A DNA stretch of 64,000 nt, from assembly GCA_050084985.1 (NCBI GenBank), contig JBITNC010000001.1, positions 208,940,001 to 209,004,000 of the forward strand. Direction: 5' to 3'. The notes under the pieces were generated by a model, which worked only from the letters and a program-made list of their open reading frames with translations, did no database searches and was not told the origin of the DNA. Of this stretch, positions 1 through 13,177 are shown in pieces. The stretch comes from Nageia nagi. Its lineage: Eukaryota; Pinophyta. The number at the start of each line of letters is the position of its first letter. Within the stretch, counting starts at the first letter, position 1. The position numbers and the translations under genes were made by a program.

Positions 1-402
1 GGATCATGTAGAGGACATTCTTGAGATGGAGGCTCGAGAAGAGGAGGATGTTCCTCATGATGAGGGAGTTCCATAGAATTAAGGAGTAGCTCCATAGGTC
101 TAAAGTTATGAATCTATGTTGGGTGATATTAAGAAGCTTAAGTTTCTACTTGGTTGATCTTGATCATTACTTGATCAATCATGCCATGATAATGAGTCCT
201 TACAAGATCAACTACATCAACTTAGGTATTCAAAGTAGGATAGACTCTAGTACAAGGTAGATTGAGATAGACATGGCTCAAGACATGATCAAATTCCTAC
301 ATTAGCATATGAGTACAAAGGGAATTATAGCAAAGATAGAGAGGCACTCATCCACCTTTGTTAGAGATATATGTAGATAGAAATACTACTACTATTGAGT
401 TT
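1..402 (+). pseudogene. Tail of a decayed coding sequence, unidentified
   Basis: One plus-strand frame reads through from the window edge to a TAA near 402, broken by about a dozen TAG/TAA/TGA codons. It starts acidic (DHVEDILEMEAREEEDV) and turns into a Gln/Leu-rich, coiled-coil-like stretch followed by a Tyr/Lys-rich end. I do not recognise a family. Between 500 and 740 there is a further Gly/Arg/Ser/Thr-rich readable stretch (RGRGGA, then Ser/Thr runs) in the same direction. The style resembles C-terminal tails of plant transposon-borne genes such as the PMD gene at 56-58 kb, but this is a guess. The 5' part lies outside the window. Confidence 0.3.
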
Positions 403-916
403 TTAACACCTATCTAGTGGGTGTTCTTATGTATACCCTCAATTTAGACTATCCCCTCCCTCCTCCAAGCTATATTCATTTGTATATCTATATACTTCCA
501 TCAATGATAGTTAGCGAGACATGAGGTGGCTCTAGTACACATAGAGGTAGAGGTGGGGCTATAGTTACTCCTAATAGGACCATTACTACTACTTCTTCTT
601 ATCATAGGCATGGATCATCATATATTAGAGTATCAATGTGAGAAAGGAGTATTGGTAGTGCTTCAATATTAGCATAGAGAGTCTAAGAGATTGGTGGGAC
701 TAGTGGTCATGGTGGTGGTGAGGGAAGCAACTATAAGGATGCCCTTAAAGATTAAGAATTTGGTATTTATTTATGTTATTGCTAGATTTATTTTATCATG
801 TTATGGATTTAAATTAATTGATGTGGATACCTTATACTATTTTTCTATCATGGTGATCATGATTGATTTCATTGGATGTACTGGATGGATGTTATGTGGT
901 GGTAAGGAAATGGAAT

Positions 917-959
<43 letters not shown>

Positions 960-964
960 TATAT
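917..964. repeat. (ATT)n/(TA)n compound microsatellite
   Basis: An uninterrupted TTA trinucleotide run passes into a TA dinucleotide run. The open frame across it (691-966) ends in poly-Ile and Tyr-Ile only because of the repeat. Confidence 0.95.
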
Positions 965-1400
965 GATATATTTGGATGCTCATGATTATGGTTATTCTTT
1001 ATATAATGATGATTTGGTGAGTTATTTCTTTTCTAATTATTATCATGTGTTGTTTTTAATGGATGATAGGCATAAAATTTCCTACATGTGAATATTTAGA
1101 TATTATGTTTGATTTTGTTATTATATTTTATGTTGATGGAAGGTTGATGTTGGTTTATATTATCTTAACATAATGATACTTCTTATTATTTTGATGGATG
1201 TATTGTAAAATATGATTTGGTTTATAATTTTTGAATGGTGCAATGTTAACAATTTAATTTATTATTAATTTCATCATTATACCCTTATAAAAACCTAGTT
1301 AGAATTAGAACAAGATTTTATTTAAAGTAGTACAAAATCAGATATCATCATTTTCCATTATTGGCTATTTATACACATGGTTTTGGCCACAAATAGTGGG

Positions 1401-1403
<3 letters not shown>

Positions 1404-1434
<31 letters not shown>
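1404..1434. repeat. (AC)n microsatellite
   Basis: About 15 uninterrupted AC units, followed closely by a short (TA)n run at about 1,443-1,453. Confidence 0.95.
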
Positions 1435-1437
<3 letters not shown>

Positions 1438-3505
1438 CACACATATATATATATGGAGTGGTATAAATGTTATGAATGTATGAACATATGGATGTATGAA
1501 ACTATAAATGTAAACTTATGAAAAGCAAATATGAGTGAATGGTATTACTATTTAAATATCAAAAATAACATCCTAATAACTTAGTAAGATCATAATAATA
1601 ATATATATATCATGGGATGAAATGTATAATATGGTAAAGAAGTGTAATGAATAAGATATTCAATTAAATTCATCAAATAATTTTTTTTGGTTTCATCTAC
1701 TAGGGATGATACAAAGCAATGTTATAATACATCTAAGTTTACTATGAACTTGTGTGTGTGCAATGGTGTTCATTTCCTTATCTTAATGCTTGCAAACTTA
1801 ATATTTCAAAAGCATAAAATATGTAAGTTGATTCATTTGTATGAAATGTGTAAAGGTCCATAGTAAATACCATACATGTCACCACTTCATAAGGTATACC
1901 TCATTGCTAAATGACTATCCATATCCTTGGTGAAGAATAACCCCTACATCCTATTACAACCTTGATCTATTGCTAGTAAATGTTCATATCCCTTATAGAG
2001 GAAACTATAATCACCTAAGAATTTTACTTCTCTTATATTATTATTATTATTATTTTGAATATCTTTTAAATCTTTCTTTCATAATTTTGAATTATTTTTC
2101 TCTCTTTTTTTTTCTTCCTATCTCTTGGGTTTGAGATGAAGTGAAGTAATAGGATGAATAATCACTCAAAATTATTCTTAAGTAACATATTATTTTTTAT
2201 TTTTTCAAGATTTTAAAATGTTATAGAGTGCAAGAGTTCACAATATCCTAAAAATGTATCAAGGTTATGTTTGTTTATCATCCTTGTTTTCAAAAACTTT
2301 GTAAAAGATATTTTGATAAAATAGAACATGAATATTATATTCAAAAACTACTTTTTAATTTATATGTATAGCTATATATATGAGTAATATGTGGATGGAT
2401 GAATGGTTTGTATATATAACTTGGTAAGTTACTAGAATCATCATGTTCAACACTTAATATTTTTATGATAATGAAATTAATAGATAAAATAAATACAATA
2501 ATATGGTATGATACATAGGGTAATGTACTTAATAACCAAGATACTTCAAAAATATATTTTTTTAATATATACACATGCATACAGTTATATTTTTTTATTT
2601 TATGATTCTATAATTTTTTTATCTTTTTAAATTTTGTATTTGTTTTAGATTTTGTGATTTTTAAGTCCTCATCTAACTCTTTGTGGTTGAATCCATGTCA
2701 TATGAAAGATTGCAATAATTGGTTATGAGAGATGGGGTGAAAATGATATAGTGTACAAATGGCATTTTTAACAGACTAGTATATTGTATGATAGATGATA
2801 GAAATAAAAATAATAGAATCCCAATAGAAAATGTTTTATGCTATTATATGGGTGATGGTAAGTATGTTGATTGACTTATGAGGGTGTAATGTATTGACAC
2901 AGGAGTTGATTGTAATCCTCCATATGAAGTCTAGTCTAGAAAATAAACATATGAGATTTTAGAGAAATTCTTTATCATGTATGTTAGAAATTAAATAAGT
3001 TCTACAACATGGTTCATGATCAATGGTAATGTTTATCCTTTTGAGAGTATTATAGGCTCGATCAGATTTATCCAAAAGACTTCATAATGGTACCATAGAT
3101 AGAATTTTATGTTGAACACCATTTGGAAAATCATGAAAGTGGTTTGTATCTATATCAAGTGATAAGGTGTGACTCTCTATATTAGCACTTGGGAATGTAC
3201 AAGGTGAATGTGGGGTGTAAAGGGAAGATAATTCCTAAGGAATAGGTGGAATGTAATAAATATAGACTATACATTGGTTTGTGAGTTCAAAAAAATAATG
3301 AGGATGGCTCATGATGTATGTGTGTTGAATGCAACCACTTACCTACAATATTATATACAAACTTCAAAGATTGAAGAGGTTTATTTAAATAAAAAATATA
3401 TAAAGCTTTTATTTATTAGAAGATAATTAGTAAGTATACAAATACTTCAAGCAATATATAAACAACATATATACATGAAATTGTAATTTTTTTTATCATT
3501 TTTAT

Positions 3506-3545
3506 ATTTTTTTTATTTTTATTTTTATTTTTATTTTTATTTTTG
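3506..3545. repeat. (TTTTTA)n hexanucleotide microsatellite
   Basis: About six T5A-type units in a row. On the minus strand it produces the Lys/Asn repeats of the 3,416-3,790 open frame, which is therefore not a gene. Confidence 0.9.
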
Positions 3546-5289
3546 TTTGAACATGAGATAAAATTATCTACAATCCTCAAATGGTATTGGTGTATGGATA
3601 TCTTACAAATGACCCAATGTCCATGACTCAAGTGGTAATAGTAAGGAGATATCAGCCAAACATGAAGAGGTCCATGTTTGAGAATGGATGATTGGAAGTG
3701 AATGGGATATGAAGTGACTAGTGGAGGTGTTAACATAGGTGATAGTTTAGTTTTCAAATTAAAATTTCTAATGACTCTCTTAGGTTTCACATATGGAATT
3801 CAAGCTTCATTATGTATCTTAGGGATCATAAAAAAGTAAGATATATATGTAGGGCATAACAAAATAGGTGGTGTTGGTGTTAGTGTTAGTGGGGAGGTCA
3901 ATAACGAGAATTATGGGATGAGAATCTATAGTGATGACGGTACTCCTACTATCAGTAATATTTAAATAATGTTTTTGACTTACCTTCTTAATCCATTTTC
4001 TTTCATTGAGGTGTTGTATAATTCATTCAAATCATGTTTTTACATTTAAAGGGTTATTTACATAACATTTTTTTTAGTAAATAATGAACTATATTCATAT
4101 ACAATTTTATCATTGGTGAAAGATGGTATAAGATAGGAAAATCCTTGATAAAAAATTATTGAGGTTAGGGAGAAATAATGTCCCATAATTTTGATACTTA
4201 CATCTTTAATGCAATCTATCAAAATTTTTGGTTCATCATAAGGCTAATGAAGATGAAACCATTGTAATGAGCTAATTTTATATTCTTGTTCCATCCACAT
4301 TTCTTGTGCTTTAACTTTGATTAAAAATTTTGAGTTATTTATTTTCAATTTTGATGCATTTGATGTATGATTTTTAAAATATTTCATAGCTATCACTAAT
4401 TATATTTCTCTTAGTAAATCAAGGAAATGAGTAATAAGTATAGGAATGTTTTGAGGTAACTTCATAAAAGCATCTCCCTAATAGCTATCTATGCAATTTT
4501 GGCCAACATAATCAAACTAAAAATGCATTTGTTTTGGGACTTTTAATTTTTTTGTTATTTGAATTTTCTCTTGATTATTATGAAAATAAGAGAGAAGAAA
4601 CCTTGAATTTAGTCAAGAAAATTGTTGATTAATCTTTTAATTTATCTCTTATAATTATCAAGATTTGGAGAGAAACATGGAAGAAAAGTCATATATTAGT
4701 TTTTGATGACATAGGTCTCTAGTAAGATGATTTATCAATTCTATGATTCCATCTTGATTTTGGGGATTATGAACTATAATATCCAACATCCAATTGTTGA
4801 AAGATCAATCTAGTACAATTGTAGGTGTAGTTGTTGGCCAATATAATCATAATAAATTTATATTATGTATCTATTATTGATAATATAAATAACCTAAAAA
4901 ATAATAACCCTATCTAGATATATATCAAGATTATCTTGTTTAACACAAATTTTCCATCTATAAAATTTACTTGGATAATTCTTCAAGGCTAGATATCTCT
5001 TTATGTCAATAGGTAATCAAAGAAAATTTTGTGATCCTTGGAAAGCAAATTTTGTAAGTTTGGATATAACTCTATGTTCCAAATACCTAGGTTTTTTATA
5101 TGATGATATTTATTACATTCTTCTTCTTTCCAATGATATGTGAACACTCTTGACCCTTTTAGTTGACATATGTTAAATTCATTTATTTTCATAAGTTAAT
5201 TGTATAACTTTTAATATATTTAAATATATATTTACAATATATATAAATAATATAAAATGATTTTAACTATTAAAAAGATGAATATGTAT

Positions 5290-6420
5290 GATATTTATTA
5301 GATCATGCTCTTCATTTTCTTCCATGTTAGCTAAGTTATATGCTCTTGAACCAAAATTTCTTTTTCTTATGTAAGGTCCTAACCAATTAGGGGTGAATTT
5401 ATCATGAAGTTATTATTTCATTCATGATGTTTGTTGATTTTATTTTGAGTACTAAATCTCCTATATTGAATTTATGAATGTTATCCCTTTTGTCAAAGGC
5501 TCTTTTAATACAATTTTGATAAGTATGCATATGTTCTAATGCATGAACTCATCTTTCATCTAATCATAATAATTGACCTAATCATGTTTGGTGAGCTACC
5601 TCATATATAATGTAATCTTATAGAGAAATTCATAAATATGGGATTTCTATTTCTAAGGGAAAAATTGCTTTTGCCCCATAAACTAGAGAAAATAGGATTT
5701 TTTCCTATAGGAGTTCTAATGATAGTGTGATAAGCCCATAAAGCATGTAGGATTCTTACATATAATTCTATATAAGAATTGTTAACTATTTTAAGTAGAA
5801 TACTTCAAAAAATTTTATTTGTAGCCTCATATTTTCCATTCCCTTATGGATAATAAGGTACTGAAATGCTAATTATAATTTGTTATCCTTTTCATAGGGC
5901 TAGTACTTTCTTATTTTTGAATTTTTTTCCATTATCTATGATAATTTTAGTGGGTATTTCAACCTAGAAAATGATATGTTCTATGAATTTTGCTATTTTT
6001 TTCCTTTTATAGAGCTCATAGGAATAGCTTCAACCCATTTTGTGAAATATTCTATGGCTATTATTATAAATTTATGACCACCTAAGGAAGTAGGGAATAT
6101 ATGACCTATAAGATCTAGTTCCCATCTCAAGAATGGCCATAGAGTTTGCATGGATTGTAATGTTTAAGATGGTTAGTTAAAAAAACTAAAATTTGGTTGA
6201 TATTCGAAGCATTTTTTAATATATTTGATACAATCATATTCTATAGTATGACAATAATATTCCATATATATTAATAATTTTATAATTATGGGACCACTAA
6301 AATGTCCTCTATATATTCCATCATATGCACATAAAATTAAAATTTGTGAATCTACCCATTCTAGGCATCTATGTAATATCTTGTCAAAGACCCTATGATA
6401 AAGAATATCCCCTCACATAT
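5290..6420 (-). pseudogene. Integrase relic of element D
   Basis: Integrase would insert the retrotransposon cDNA. Reading from 6,420 downwards, the zinc-binding region is visible (GHFSGP, then CIKYIKKCFEY, where the second Cys of the CxxC pair has become Tyr). Next come the core start (WELDLIGH...GHKFIIIAIEYFTKWVEAIP) and the second catalytic Asp (IIIDNGKKF). The C-terminal GPY/F region lies near 5,300-5,400 (FTPNWLGPY, SRAYNLA). The order matches the better preserved integrases of B and C. The third catalytic residue falls in a frameshifted stretch and cannot be assigned. Many internal stops make it non-functional. Confidence 0.8.
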
Positions 6421-6799
6421 AATAATGAGAATATTTTAATTTTAATTTCTTCTTAGACAATTTTATTAAATTGATAGGTAAGATTTAATATTTTAGGAAT
6501 TTAACTAGCTAGATATATCATAAGTTTTTGTCTTCCATTCTAATATCAAGAATCGTATGTTCCACTCTATCCATTTCCAATGAAGATTGGGTGATTTGAA
6601 TTATTTTGATATGAATGATTTATTGATGAGGTTTCTTAGGTATTAAATATCTAATTTAATCGATAGCATTGATAAACCTATTGGTTGATCTTGGTACCAC
6701 CTTAATGTCATACTTTTTGAATGATTGTAATATCATATCCACCAACTTTATGCAATTTTAGAGAAAAAGTTCTTTACATTAGAAAATACCTTTATCTTT

Positions 6800-7160
6800 A
6801 TTTATAATTAATAACAAATCATTGATAAATTTGAATTTTCTTATCTTTAATTTTATGATGGTCTTTATATCTAGTATTAAGGCTTCATATTCAGTGTTCT
6901 TATTTATACATGAAAAGTTGAGTTTGAAAGAATATGGTATAGGAACTTGTGGTGTTATGAATATGACACTAGAATATCAAATTTGTTTTGCATTGAGATT
7001 CATCAAAATAGATTATCATATTCCACTCTATTTTAGAATCAATAGGAATTTCTATCTTATCTAATTGGAAAACATGCTTATCTAGTAATCCAATGATGAG
7101 TGGTCTATCATCGTGTAGTGGTGCTTCAACAAGATAATTGGCTATGAATTGACCTTTAAT
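6800..7160 (-). pseudogene. RNase H (second, Tat-type) relic of element D
   Basis: Two frames together carry the signature of the additional RNase H domain found in Tat-lineage pol. IIYFDES has the first acidic residue. NTEYEALIL has the Glu and its conserved Tyr-Glu-Ala-Leu context. The following IKTIIKLKIRKFKF... stretch replaces the usual helix and GDS strand. It lies between RT and integrase, as expected. Frameshifts and stops break it. The plus-strand open frame 6,822-7,064 is only its shadow. Confidence 0.7.
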
Positions 7161-7539
7161 TAATTTTTGAATTATGAATTAAAGATCAAAATTTTTTGAA
7201 TGCATAATCCATTTATATGTTCTTGTATTTTGGTATTTTTTATTTATCATATATTTTAACAAATCTATTTTGATAATTACAAAAATAGTAAGATTTACCA
7301 TATAATGTCTATGCTTATTTGTTATGAAGACTATTGCTAAACATACCTATTCCATATACACATACTTAATTTCATAACCAAATAAAGTTCAACTGAGATA
7401 ACATATAGCTTTCTCCTTATTATTTTCATTCTTTTGATAATATATGGTTCCTAGTGCAAATTATATAGCTGACAAATAGAGGAAGAATAACTCCCCTTCC
7501 TTAGGTGAAACTAAAATTAGAGGTGATAAAAGGTAACAT

Positions 7540-8430
7540 TTTATTTTATCAAATACTTCTTATTTTTCATTAGCCCAATGCAATTTAATCCCCCTTTTTA
7601 ATAATTTATTAAATGATTTGTACTTATCTAATAATGATAATATGAAGCATCTTATAGCTTGTAATTTATCTTATAGGCTTTGTAATTATTTCATGTTTAA
7701 AGGGGGAGGCATATTTAGTATTACTTTTATCTTATTTGGGTCTACTTTTTTCCTCATTTGGAAATAGTAAAGCCTAATAATTTTCTTGAAGTGACACCAA
7801 AAACAAATTTCTTGTTATTTAGTTGAATATTATTTTCCAATAATCTATCAAATATCTTCACGAGTACCTTTAAATGGTCTTCTCTAGTTTTAGATTTGGC
7901 TAAGACATCATATATGTAATCTTCTATAATATCAAGCATTTAATCATGAAAAATATATATCATTTTCCATTGGTAAGTACATCCCACATTATTTAGGTCA
8001 AAGGGCATTACTTTATAACAAATGGTTCCCTAAGGTGTTATAAAAAGTATTTCATGTTGATCTTTTGGTGTTACTATTATTTTCTTAGACCTTAAAAATT
8101 CATCCATGAGAGATAGTATTTATGTACCATAATATAATTGGCTAAATTATTAATATTTGGTAAAGGAAAATCATCTTTATGGAAAGCTTTATTCAAGTAT
8201 CTAAAATCTATGCATATGCAAATCTTCTCATTAGATTTTTTAATTGGTATCATGTTGGAAATCTAATCAAAGTAATCAACGGGGTGTATAAATTTTGCTT
8301 CTAGGAGTTTTTGTAATTATTCTTTTACCATTAGGTATATTATGGGATGCACCTTATGTAAATTTTATTTAATTAGCTTAGCATCCTCCTTAATACCCAA
8401 ATTATGCACCACCAGGTTTGAATCTGATCC
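7540..8430 (-). pseudogene. Reverse transcriptase relic of element D
   Basis: Reverse transcriptase copies the element RNA into cDNA. Conserved blocks appear in order on the minus strand: KLLEAKFIHPVDYFD (N-terminal), ICIDFRYLNKAFHKDDFPLP, LSWMNF, CYKVMPFDLN (usually MPFGL), then YIYDVLAKSKTREDH where the catalytic YVDD has become YIYD. KKFVFGVTSRKLLGF follows. The loss of an active-site Asp, plus several stops, rules out activity. The region toward 7,160 holds degraded RT-linked RNase H and connection sequence. Confidence 0.85.
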
Positions 8431-9675
8431 TAGTATAACAACATATAACCATGCAAGTATCTTTTATTTTTATTTAAGTATAGGTACAAATTCCTATCTC
8501 TCATACCAATTTAGTGATTTTCTTAATTTAATAATCTTTGGATTATTAAGGTCATCAATTAAGTCTACCTTGATAGCTTTTTCAATTAGCATATGAGACC
8601 CTTCTTCTAATTGATTTGGTACTAGAATCTAATTTTTATCCTTTTGATTGTATTCCTCATCTTCCTCTAAATCTTGATCATCCAAGGTCATATTTATCAT
8701 GAGTTTAGAGGTTTGAAGCATAGTATATATATCTTTGAACTCTTGTATTATGGTTCATTTGGAAATAAGTGTAAAATTTATGGTATTCTCATATACCATT
8801 ATATATGATGAGAAACTACTAAAGATTGATGGACTTAATGATCCACACTCATCATTCCTAGACCAGTTAAAGAATATATTTTTTGGAATTGAATAAGATA
8901 TTTATTTGATTTGAATAATGTTAATTGAAATAATGTTAGAGAATAAGTTTTTTGATATTAACAGTACATATTATAGATTATCTTGATTTGGTATCCATTT
9001 GATGTCTTCATGTGGTTCCTCATATTCAAGAATTTCTAATTCTAGTTTAACTATTTCTTAATGAGGTTTTTTTTTATTCATATCATTGTAACTCAATATT
9101 ATTTTGTTAGTAGGAAATTGATAATGAATATCAATTTTATACTAAGGTACTTATTTGTAATGTCATAAACATGTTCCTTCCATTGACATTTATTGAAATA
9201 TATTTAGAAAAATGATCTCACATAAGGTGATAAGTACTCCAATGAATTGTAAAAAACTCCCTCACATGGTTTAGGTAAAGAAATCAAAGGTGGTTCTATA
9301 AATCCTAAATAGATGAAAAGAGTTTGATTAGGAGCCTTTCCTAAAGGTACCAATTGCCCCACTATACTAGGAGATTCCTTAGGTCATATCATATCTTAAG
9401 CAAAGGGAATATTAAAAATCACATAATAAATTCCAAATTTTCTTATACCTAAATCCAACAATTTTATTGTTACTAGGTAGATGTTTGATGGCTTATCATC
9501 TTATTTTTAGTCATCAATTTTTGATGAGGTATTAGTTGAAATTATAATTTTTTATGAATAAGCTTTTCTTAGTTTATCTAACTTGCATGCTCTTTCTTCC
9601 TAATAGTATCTTTCTTATGGTGTGGGTTCTATTTTTAGTTGTGATCCATAAATTACCTTTTGTTGAGTATTGGAT
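8430..9675 (-). pseudogene. Protease-RT linker of element D
   Basis: This is the long linker that Tat-like polyproteins have between protease and RT. Minus-strand frames read through it with many stops, including an acidic patch near 8,620-8,720 (DDQDLEEDEEY) and a Leu/Pro-rich patch near 9,290-9,380. No catalytic motif is visible. It ends exactly where the 3' LTR of element B begins (9,676). Its 5' continuation is at 17,566. Confidence 0.6.
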
Positions 9676-10345
9676 TGTTTACAAATAAAAGTGTATTTGA
9701 AAATGCAAATAAATGAATATCTACAATCTTGAAAGATACATATATATTTATAAATTTTAAGCTAACATATGGCAATTTATAACAATATAATATGATATGG
9801 AAGATAATAAATAATTAGAATCAAAATGACATTACAAAATAAGATTGAATTTGTGTACTTACCTCATAGAATGTACCTAATATGAATGAATATAAGATAG
9901 TGAAAAAGCCTCAACAACTAAAGGAGTCTATACCTAAATTCATGGAGCAAAATGATCCAAAAATAGGGCCATGGGTAGTCTATTTCACACTCAAAAGGAG
10001 TATCAATGATCTGCTTTCATCTATAGAGGAGTGCTAGTGGTCTATATTAGACTATAATCCATTCCAAACCAACTCTATGCCTCCACATGGAATCTTATTG
10101 GTATTATTTTGATACTCAAATAAGCTTAGAATTATCAATATGCTAACATAAGTAAGTACATAAACCCAACCTTGAATGGTGGTGTTAAGAGACACCTAAA
10201 AGGTTGCCATCATCAAGACTAGATATGGGATCATGTATATCCTTGATGTGGACTTACTATCAAATCCCTATTTATATAGATAATAATATGATATATTTTC
10301 TAATGTATTAAAATTAAATGCATAAATTAATTTTAGGTGATAACA
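9676..10345 (-). repeat. 3' LTR of element B
   Basis: On the plus strand it begins TGTTTACAAATAAAAG and ends TAGGTGATAACA, the TG...CA termini expected of an LTR. It aligns with 17,136-17,565 from the first base, with many substitutions, so the insertion is not recent. A TATA-like element lies in U3. The 670-bp length is normal for a gypsy LTR. Confidence 0.9.
10269..10278 (-). promoter_or_regulatory. TATA-like box in U3 of element B
   Basis: The minus strand reads CTATATAAATAGGG, a strong plant TATA context, about 70 nt inside the LTR start. It would direct transcription toward lower coordinates in the 3' LTR. The matching part of the 5' LTR is deleted, so B cannot start its own full-length transcript from this site. 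Confidence 0.65.
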
Positions 10346-10360
10346 AATGCCCCACTTTGG
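10346..10360 (-). other. Polypurine tract of element B
   Basis: The minus strand reads AAAGTGGGGCATT directly before the 3' LTR start (TGTTATCACC). This is the plus-strand DNA primer site used in reverse transcription. The same AAAGTGGGGC motif precedes the 3' LTR of element E. Confidence 0.8.
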
Positions 10361-10779
10361 ATGAGAAATTGTAAATCACTAAGTGCATTGAGATTTTTCA
10401 TTCAAAGTATAACCAAGATGACATAGCAATCAAATCCTGATATGTATCAACAACCATAATACCAACACTAATCAATATATTTTGATACTAATATATGAAA
10501 AATATATAATAAAGATAAGCAATCATATTAACAAAATGTATGAGCTTAAGAAAACCCCCTCATATGGCATCCACCATGTTGCTCCTAGTTGATGTTAATA
10601 TACACCATGAGCTCTAATGATAACTTGCAAAAGAAAGAGTTCTAAGGTCTATAGCCATATACCAAGAGGTCATTGATGACAATTACCCATATTTTTGATA
10701 TATTTTTATATGTGAAGTACAACCATATCATGTTATTAATGATTCTATCCATTGATCTTGTGCAAGCTAAACTTCCTAC

Positions 10780-11010
10780 CAAGAGGTATAATGATAAAAC
10801 TAAGAGCTAAAACTTCACCAAGAGGCATATTGCAATGAGTATGAGAGCTAAAACTTTACACCAAGAGGTATATTATAATAAGCGGTGGAGCTAAAACTCT
10901 ACCAATAGGCATAAAACTAGGATGATGATATGAGAGCTAAAAATTTACCAAGAGACATGCAAATCTTACGATCTGGGAGCTAAAACTCTACACCAAAGGG
11001 TATCTTATGA
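10780..11010. repeat. Short imperfect repeats in the 3' region of element B
   Basis: Five to six diverged copies of a motif like GAGCTAAAACTNTACCAAGAGG followed by CATA occur at irregular 40-60 bp spacing between the integrase and the polypurine tract. Tandem repeats in this position are a known habit of Tat/Ogre retrotransposons. Confidence 0.75.
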
Positions 11011-11199
11011 TCTTTATTTTTGCTATTTTTAACTATATAATATAATCATACTTTCCTACTAAAATGGAGTGCTAGTGCTCCTCTTATGATACTAAAATGA
11101 CTTTCTATTTTGTATTTTTATGCCATCTATTCCATGCTTATTCGTGTAGTAACATTTATACAAAAATAAATACATGAGATGACCCATAAGTCACCTAGA

Positions 11200-12305
11200 T
11201 GTGATACTTCTTTAGGTTTCTAGCATTTATAGGATTTTTGATAACCTCCCCATCCAATGTAAATAATCTATATGCACCTTTTCCAAAGACCTCTATGATG
11301 ATGTATAGGCTAACCCAATTTGGTTCAAACTTTTTTTAAGTTCATCTTTTGCTGTAGTGTTAGAAACATTCTCTTGGAGAACCATATCCCCAACCTCAAA
11401 TGCTTTGGGCACCATTTTATTTCCATATGCCCTATTTATTATTTATTTATATGTTATAATATGCTTTAGTGCATTAATTATTTTCTCATCTAATGCCTCT
11501 AGCTAATTTAACCTTACTTCCCATTATTGTGGTCCCTTCATGATATCTTTGAGTGCAATCTCAAAGAAGGGATCTCAATTTCAAGGGAGATGATTGCTTC
11601 ATCACCATACACAAGAGAGTATGGAGTATCCCCTATTGCTATTCTTTCACTTATTATATATTCCCATAAAGCATATGGTAATTGATCATACCAATCTTTA
11701 CCATTCTTTTTTATACTTTTTACCAATATCTTCTTGATTATTTTATTTGTTGCTTCAACTTGTCCATTTCCTTGGGGATAGTAAACTAGAGAAAATCTCT
11801 ATTCAACCTTAATATTGTTACAAAAAATTTTAATATATTTTCTTATAAAGTTCCCACCATTTTCCATGATCAACCTTTGAGGTATTCCAAATCTACAAAT
11901 GATATATTCTTCGATAAAATTGATAATATGTCTTTGTATAACTATTTTCAAAGGAATTGCCTCAACCCATTTAGTGTAGTATTCAATGGTAACCAAGATA
12001 AACTTGTGACCCTCACTATATGGAGGATTGCTATCACCCATGAAATCCAAAGCCCACATTGAGAAAGGCCATAGTGATGTAACAAACTTCAACTCTTGAG
12101 TAAGTTTTAATTCTAAGTGTGTATGCTTTTGACATTGCTCACACTTCTTAACATGCTCATAATAATCATGTTCCATGGTGGGCCAACAATAACCCATCCT
12201 AATCAACTTGCCATAAATTGATCTTCCATTGAAATGAACTCTACATGACCCTCCATGATCATGCTCTAATGCTATTTCAATCTCCTCATCATGAAGACAT
12301 CTCAA
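11200..12305 (-). pseudogene. Integrase of element B, damaged
   Basis: The frame 12,305-11,799 holds the N-terminal HHCC zinc region (HDHGGSCRVH...HVKKCEQCQ). The core follows, with the first Asp (MWALDFMG), GHKFILVTIEYYTKWVEAIP and MENGGNF. In MENGGNF the second catalytic Asp (normally DNG) reads Glu. A stop near 11,799 is followed by YYPQGNGQVEATNK with the catalytic Glu, then PYALWEY and SLVYGDEA in 11,726-11,538. Down to about 11,200 lies a stop-broken C-terminal extension (EVGDMVLQEN...). The changed Asp and the stops make activity unlikely. A plus-strand frame at 11,877-12,062 is a shadow. Confidence 0.9.
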
Positions 12306-12499
12306 AAGAATACCATTAAATGGTCTTTTATAAAGTATATCACTAATGATGACATATTTCTTAGCAAGCCTTTTTATTTTGATCTATTCTCTCTTATCAA
12401 GTGTGGCATTAATAAATTTATCCCTCAAATATTTGAATATATTTTGGTACTAAATAATTACCTCATAACCAACCTTTTGAGCAACACATACCATTTTTA

Positions 12500-12980
12500 G
12501 GTCCTCCTCAATAATTGATGCGGTGCCCAAGTTCTTAATAGTGAAAGTAGTCTCCCTACCTTCTATATCAATTGGTATAAGTGAAGCTGCATTTGCCATT
12601 ACATTAGCCAACCTATTATTATTATTTGGAATGTTTCTAGTTGATACTCTTCAAAGAAAGTTAGGATTTTTGTAACAATAACTTTATATGGAATAAGCTT
12701 TTCATCCTTAGTGTTGTAGATTTCATTAATTTGATTCGTTATCAACTATGAATCCCCATAAATATGCAAATGTGTAATACCAATTTCTATAGCTACTTTT
12801 AATCCTAATATGAGAGCTTCATATTCTACCTTATTGTTAGTACATTCAAATCATAGTTTGTATGATATAGGAATAACATCATTCTAAGGTGATATTAATG
12901 TTATTCCTACTCCTAAACCTTGCATACACCATGATCCATCAAAATACATTTTCTTGCATTTTGACACATCTAAAAATGGA
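12500..12980 (-). pseudogene. Second RNase H domain of element B
   Basis: The minus strand shows KKMYFDGSWC (first Asp), ECTNNKVEYEALILGLKVAIEIGI (Glu) and HIYGDSQL-like sequence (Asp, with a TAG where Gln is expected), the acidic triad of the additional RNase H carried by Tat-lineage elements. It lies between the RT-linked RNase H and the integrase. Single stops and a frameshift interrupt it. The plus-strand frame at 12,889-13,083 is a shadow. Confidence 0.8.
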
Positions 12981-13177
12981 ACATTGGCATTCTTATTTTC
13001 TTTATAGGAAGGCTATAGGTGGTCCTCTAATACATGTTCTATTGTTTTTACCAAATTCCATTCATCCTCAAATTCTTCTCTAAGTTCTATACTATCTTCT
13101 TTTGGAAACTCTACAATAAAATATATGATTATATACCCTTTAACTAATTTTTATTTCATAAACTTGAGGTCAAATTC

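Larger units (their letters stand above)
403..4700. other. Gene-poor AT-rich DNA, no recognisable gene
   Basis: I see no transposon domain or splice-bounded exon. Apart from the Gly/Arg-rich stretch at 500-740 and the microsatellites listed separately, the open frames here are short and of low-complexity composition. About 2,990-3,290 (+) gives a readable but stop-broken stretch of ordinary composition (contains EFYVEHHLENHESGLY) that I cannot assign. The 3' end and 3' LTR of element D would be expected on this side but were not found. Confidence 0.5.

Noticed and set aside
691-966. Open frame ending in poly-Ile and Tyr-Ile
   Set aside because: Its C-terminus is translated microsatellite and the remainder has no domain, promoter or splice context.
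1255-1400. Possible Copia primer site around ATCAGATATCATC
   Set aside because: No TG...CA LTR edge or repeat partner could be found beside it.
3416-3790. 124-residue minus-strand open frame
   Set aside because: It includes Lys/Asn repeats from a hexanucleotide microsatellite and no recognisable motif.
4700-5290. Possible 3' LTR of element D
   Set aside because: No polypurine tract, no TCTACA edge and no similarity to the D 5' LTR at 30.7-31.4 kb could be seen.
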